This document shows positions 51,531 through 54,065 of a DNA stretch of 54,065 bases, piece by piece. A model generated the notes under the pieces. That model saw only the letters and a list, made by a program, of their open reading frames with translations. It was not told the DNA's origin and did not search any database. Source of the stretch: Bacteroidia bacterium. Its GTDB lineage: Bacteria; Bacteroidota; Bacteroidia; Flavobacteriales; Flavobacteriaceae. The stretch is from assembly GCA_030427985.1 (NCBI GenBank), contig JAUIBH010000017.1, positions 1-54,065 of the forward strand, written 5' to 3'. The position numbers were made by a program, and so were the translations under genes. How positions within the stretch are numbered: the stretch's first letter is position 1; every line of letters begins with the position of its first letter.

Positions 51531-54065
51531 TTACTTGCTCAAATACATTTTCCTTCGGGAATACAAATTATAGAATTCGTCGTCCTTAAGGCTGTCAATG
51601 AACAGAATACTTTCTCCAGTACTCTTCATTTCCGGTCCTAAGTTCTTGTTCACATTCGGGAACTTGTTGAAGGAGAATACCGGTTGTTTTATCGCATAAC
51701 CATCCAAATGTGGCTTAAAGTCAAAATCCTTGATTTTCTTTTCACCCAACATCACCTTTGTTGCGTAATTTACATAAGGTTCTCCATAAGCTTTGGCAAT
51801 AAAGGGAACTGTTCTGGATGCCCTGGGGTTCGCTTCAATGATGTACACAATATCATCTTTGATTGCAAATTGAATGTTTATCAACCCAACTGTATTCAAA
51901 GCCAAGGCTATTTTTCGGGTGTGATCCTTGATCTGCTGCATGACAAATTCCCCCAAGTTGAAGGGTGGTAAAGTGGCATTGGAATCGCCTGAATGTATTC
52001 CACAGGGCTCAATATGTTCCATGATTCCAATAATGTACACATCCTCTCCGTCACAAATGGCATCCGCTTCGGCTTCAATGGCACCATCCAGATAATGATC
52101 TAAGAGCAGCTTATTATTTGGGATGCTCCGCAACAAATCCACCACATGGGCTTCCAATTCTTCTTTGTTGATGACAATCTTCATGCCCTGTCCTCCTAAA
52201 ACGTAGGATGGTCTCACCAAGAGCGGGAAATTCAGCTCATCTGCCAATTCCAAGGCTTCATCAGCAGTTTCCGCAACACCAAACCTTGGGTAAGGGATGT
52301 CATTCTCCTTCAACAAAGTGGAGAAGCTACCCCTGTCCTCGGCCAAATCCAAGGATTCAAAGCTGGTACCGATTATATTTATTCCGTATTTATCCAACTT
52401 TTCCGCCAATTTCAAAGCAGTTTGTCCACCCAACTGTACAATAACCCCTTCAGGATTTTCATGTCGGATAATATCGTAGATATGCTCCCAGAAAACAGGC
52501 TCAAAATAAAGCTTGTCAGCCGTATCAAAATCCGTGGAAACGGTTTCTGGGTTACAGTTGATCATAATGGTTTCATACCCGCATTCTGCAGCGGCCAATA
52601 CGCCATGTACACAGCAGTAGTCAAACTCTATTCCCTGCCCTATTCGGTTGGGACCAGACCCCAGAACTACAATTTTCTTCTTGTCGGTCACCACACTATC
52701 ATTGGCCACGTAGCGTTCACCATCCGGTGTTTCAATTTCTTCCTCAAAAGTGGAATAATAGTATGGAGTAACCGCTTTAAACTCAGCGGCACAGGTGTCC
52801 ACCAGTTTGTACACCCGATTAATGTTTAATTCCATTCGCTTGCTGTGCACCTCGCTCTCCCAACAATCCAACATGTGGGCAATTTGTCTATCGGCAAAAC
52901 CTTTTTGCTTGGCTTCCAACAACAATGCTTTTGGCAAGCTTTCTATGGTGTATTTTGAAATTTCCATCTCCAAGAAATGCAATTCCTCATATTGCTTTAG
53001 GAACCACATGTCTATTTTGGTGATGTCGTGAATGCGTTTTAATGGAATACCCAACTGAATTGCATCGTAAATCACAAATACTCTATCCCAACTCGGTACT
53101 TTTAATTTTTGGATGATTTTCTCGTAGTCCTTATAGCCTTTTCCATCGGCACCTAGACCATTTCGCTTAATTTCAAGGGATTGGGTGGCTTTGTGCAGGG
53201 CTTCTTGGAACGAACGTCCAATACCCATTACTTCTCCAACAGATTTCATTTGAAGTCCCAAGGTTCTATCCGAACCTTCAAATTTGTCAAAGTTCCAACG
53301 TGGTATTTTTACGATAACGTAGTCCAAGGTTGGCTCAAACAAGGCGGAAGTAGACTTGGTGATTTGGTTGTCCAACTCATCCAAGGTGTACCCAATGGCC
53401 AATTTGGCCGCAATTTTTGCAATGGGATATCCAGTTGCTTTTGATGCCAATGCCGATGACCGTGAAACCCGTGGGTTAATCTCGATGGCAATAATGTCTT
53501 CTTTTTCATCTGGACTCACCGCAAACTGAACGTTACATCCTCCTGCAAAATCCCCGATGCTGCGCATCATATGGATGGCCATGTCGCGCATCCTTTGGAA
53601 AGTTCTGTCGGATAAAGTCATTGCGGGCGCCACAGTAATGGAGTCTCCTGTGTGGATGCCCATCGGGTCCATATTTTCAATGGTACAGATAATGACCACA
53701 TTGTCATTTTTATCACGAAGCAGCTCCAACTCGTATTCTTTCCATCCCATAAGGGCCTTGTCGATCATTACCTCGTGAATGGGCGAAACTTCCAAGCCGT
53801 GGCTCAGCATGTCGTCAAACTCTGCTGGATCGTGAACGATGGCCGCTCCTGCACCTCCAAGGGTAAATGAAGCACGGATTACCAATGGAAAACCAAATTC
53901 TTGTGCGATTTCCTTTCCTTTTAAGAACGATGTTGCCGAAGCTTGGGGCGGCATTCCTATACCAATTTTCAACATTAATTCCCGAAATTTCTCACGGTCT
54001 TCGGTAATGTTAATGGCATCGATATCCACACCAATAATTTCAACTCCAAAATCTTCCCAAATGCC
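51531..54065 (-). CDS. carB: Carbamoyl-phosphate synthase large subunit (5' end cut by window edge)
   Basis: CarB makes carbamoyl phosphate for pyrimidine and arginine synthesis from bicarbonate, ammonia and ATP. 844 residues are visible, in frame to the edge (GIWEDFGVEIIGVDID before the first visible Met at 54029); roughly 100 N-terminal residues are missing. Both ATP-grasp halves are present: first, with IIAIEINPRVSRSSAL; second, with NIIGTSFESLDLAEDR, then YIIEANPRASRTVPF. The protein ends a few residues after the second half (LGPEMKSTGESILFIDSLKD...SK), without the ~130-residue MGS-like allosteric domain that binds UMP and ornithine in E. coli. Confidence 0.95.
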   Translation of the reverse strand, partial: GIWEDFGVEIIGVDIDAINITEDREKFRELMLKIGIGMPPQASATSFLKGKEIAQEFGFPLVIRASFTLGGAGAAIVHDPAEFDDMLSHGLEVSPIHEVMIDKALMGWKEYELELLRDKNDNVVIICTIENMDPMGIHTGDSITVAPAMTLSDRTFQRMRDMAIHMMRSIGDFAGGCNVQFAVSPDEKEDIIAIEINPRVSRSSALASKATGYPIAKIAAKLAIGYTLDELDNQITKSTSALFEPTLDYVIVKIPRWNFDKFEGSDRTLGLQMKSVGEVMGIGRSFQEALHKATQSLEIKRNGLGADGKGYKDYEKIIQKLKVPSWDRVFVIYDAIQLGIPLKRIHDITKIDMWFLKQYEELHFLEMEISKYTIESLPKALLLEAKQKGFADRQIAHMLDCWESEVHSKRMELNINRVYKLVDTCAAEFKAVTPYYYSTFEEEIETPDGERYVANDSVVTDKKKIVVLGSGPNRIGQGIEFDYCCVHGVLAAAECGYETIMINCNPETVSTDFDTADKLYFEPVFWEHIYDIIRHENPEGVIVQLGGQTALKLAEKLDKYGINIIGTSFESLDLAEDRGSFSTLLKENDIPYPRFGVAETADEALELADELNFPLLVRPSYVLGGQGMKIVINKEELEAHVVDLLRSIPNNKLLLDHYLDGAIEAEADAICDGEDVYIIGIMEHIEPCGIHSGDSNATLPPFNLGEFVMQQIKDHTRKIALALNTVGLINIQFAIKDDIVYIIEANPRASRTVPFIAKAYGEPYVNYATKVMLGEKKIKDFDFKPHLDGYAIKQPVFSFNKFPNVNKNLGPEMKSTGESILFIDSLKDDEFYNLYSRRKMYLSK

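Noticed and set aside
1..54065. tRNA, rRNA or tmRNA genes
   Set aside because: No cloverleaf or conserved rRNA stretch was recognised anywhere; the only structured RNA I could support is the cobalamin riboswitch.

Overview
The window is a gene-dense chromosomal segment of a marine-type Flavobacteriaceae bacterium (Bacteroidota). Pointers are TonB-dependent receptor and lipoprotein architecture, TAnnTTTG-type promoter elements, DUF4252 and DUF3784 proteins, a SerB-SerA fusion of the kind found in this group, and a CarB that stops after its second ATP-grasp unit. A Muricauda/Allomuricauda-like genus fits the overall gene content, but that is inference. Nothing here looks like a prophage, IS element, CRISPR array, defence island or rRNA/tRNA cluster; most of it is housekeeping and cell-envelope chromosome.

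Layout. 1-4.7 kb: a tightly packed leftward operon nadC > YihY-family membrane protein > DUF2147 protein > priA (priA runs off the left edge). 5-9 kb: rlmH, serB-serA fusion, an ICMT/PEMT-like methyltransferase and rdgB, separated by spacers carrying a family of AAGTTCAAG-type repeats. 9-15 kb: DEAD-box helicase with a long leader, a CarboxypepD_reg-like protein, a lipoprotein GH13 amylase, VOC and SRPBCC proteins, and trmH. 15-19 kb: a secreted nucleoside-hydrolase-like protein, a cysteine-free sirtuin, a haem-binding-domain protein, an uncharacterised helical protein and purB. 19-24 kb: secreted or envelope proteins (alpha/beta hydrolase with TPR, a duplicated cupredoxin-like lipoprotein, MscS channel). 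23.8-27.6 kb: an ECF sigma factor operon (sigma, putative membrane anti-sigma, two DUF4252 proteins) with a recognisable ECF promoter, divergent from an S41 protease lipoprotein. 27.6-32.8 kb: a cobalamin uptake locus, with a BtuB-like receptor behind a cobalamin riboswitch, divergent from btuF-btuC-btuD. 32.9-35.1 kb: rmuC, a small membrane protein and an acyl-CoA thioesterase. 35.1-39 kb: the oxidative pentose phosphate genes pgl-zwf and divergent gnd. 39-42.6 kb: a DUF3784 protein, S9 peptidase and a small lipoprotein. 42.7-48.5 kb: an RND tripartite efflux operon. 48.6-50.5 kb: a small secreted protein and a Crp/Fnr regulator with an AhpD-like protein. 50.5-54 kb: an AT-rich orphan ATP-grasp gene downstream of carB, which runs off the right edge.

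The most useful second looks are: the ECF promoter and the structured spacer in the sigma/DUF4252 operon; the zinc-less sirtuin that keeps a class III Y-x-x-R signature; the inverted and direct repeat element between rlmH and serA; the heptanucleotide repeat that contains the zwf stop codon; the one-sided riboswitch control of the B12 locus; and the AT-rich ATP-grasp gene next to a CarB lacking its allosteric domain. I did not find a clearly new multi-gene system; the sigma/DUF4252 cluster is the closest candidate.
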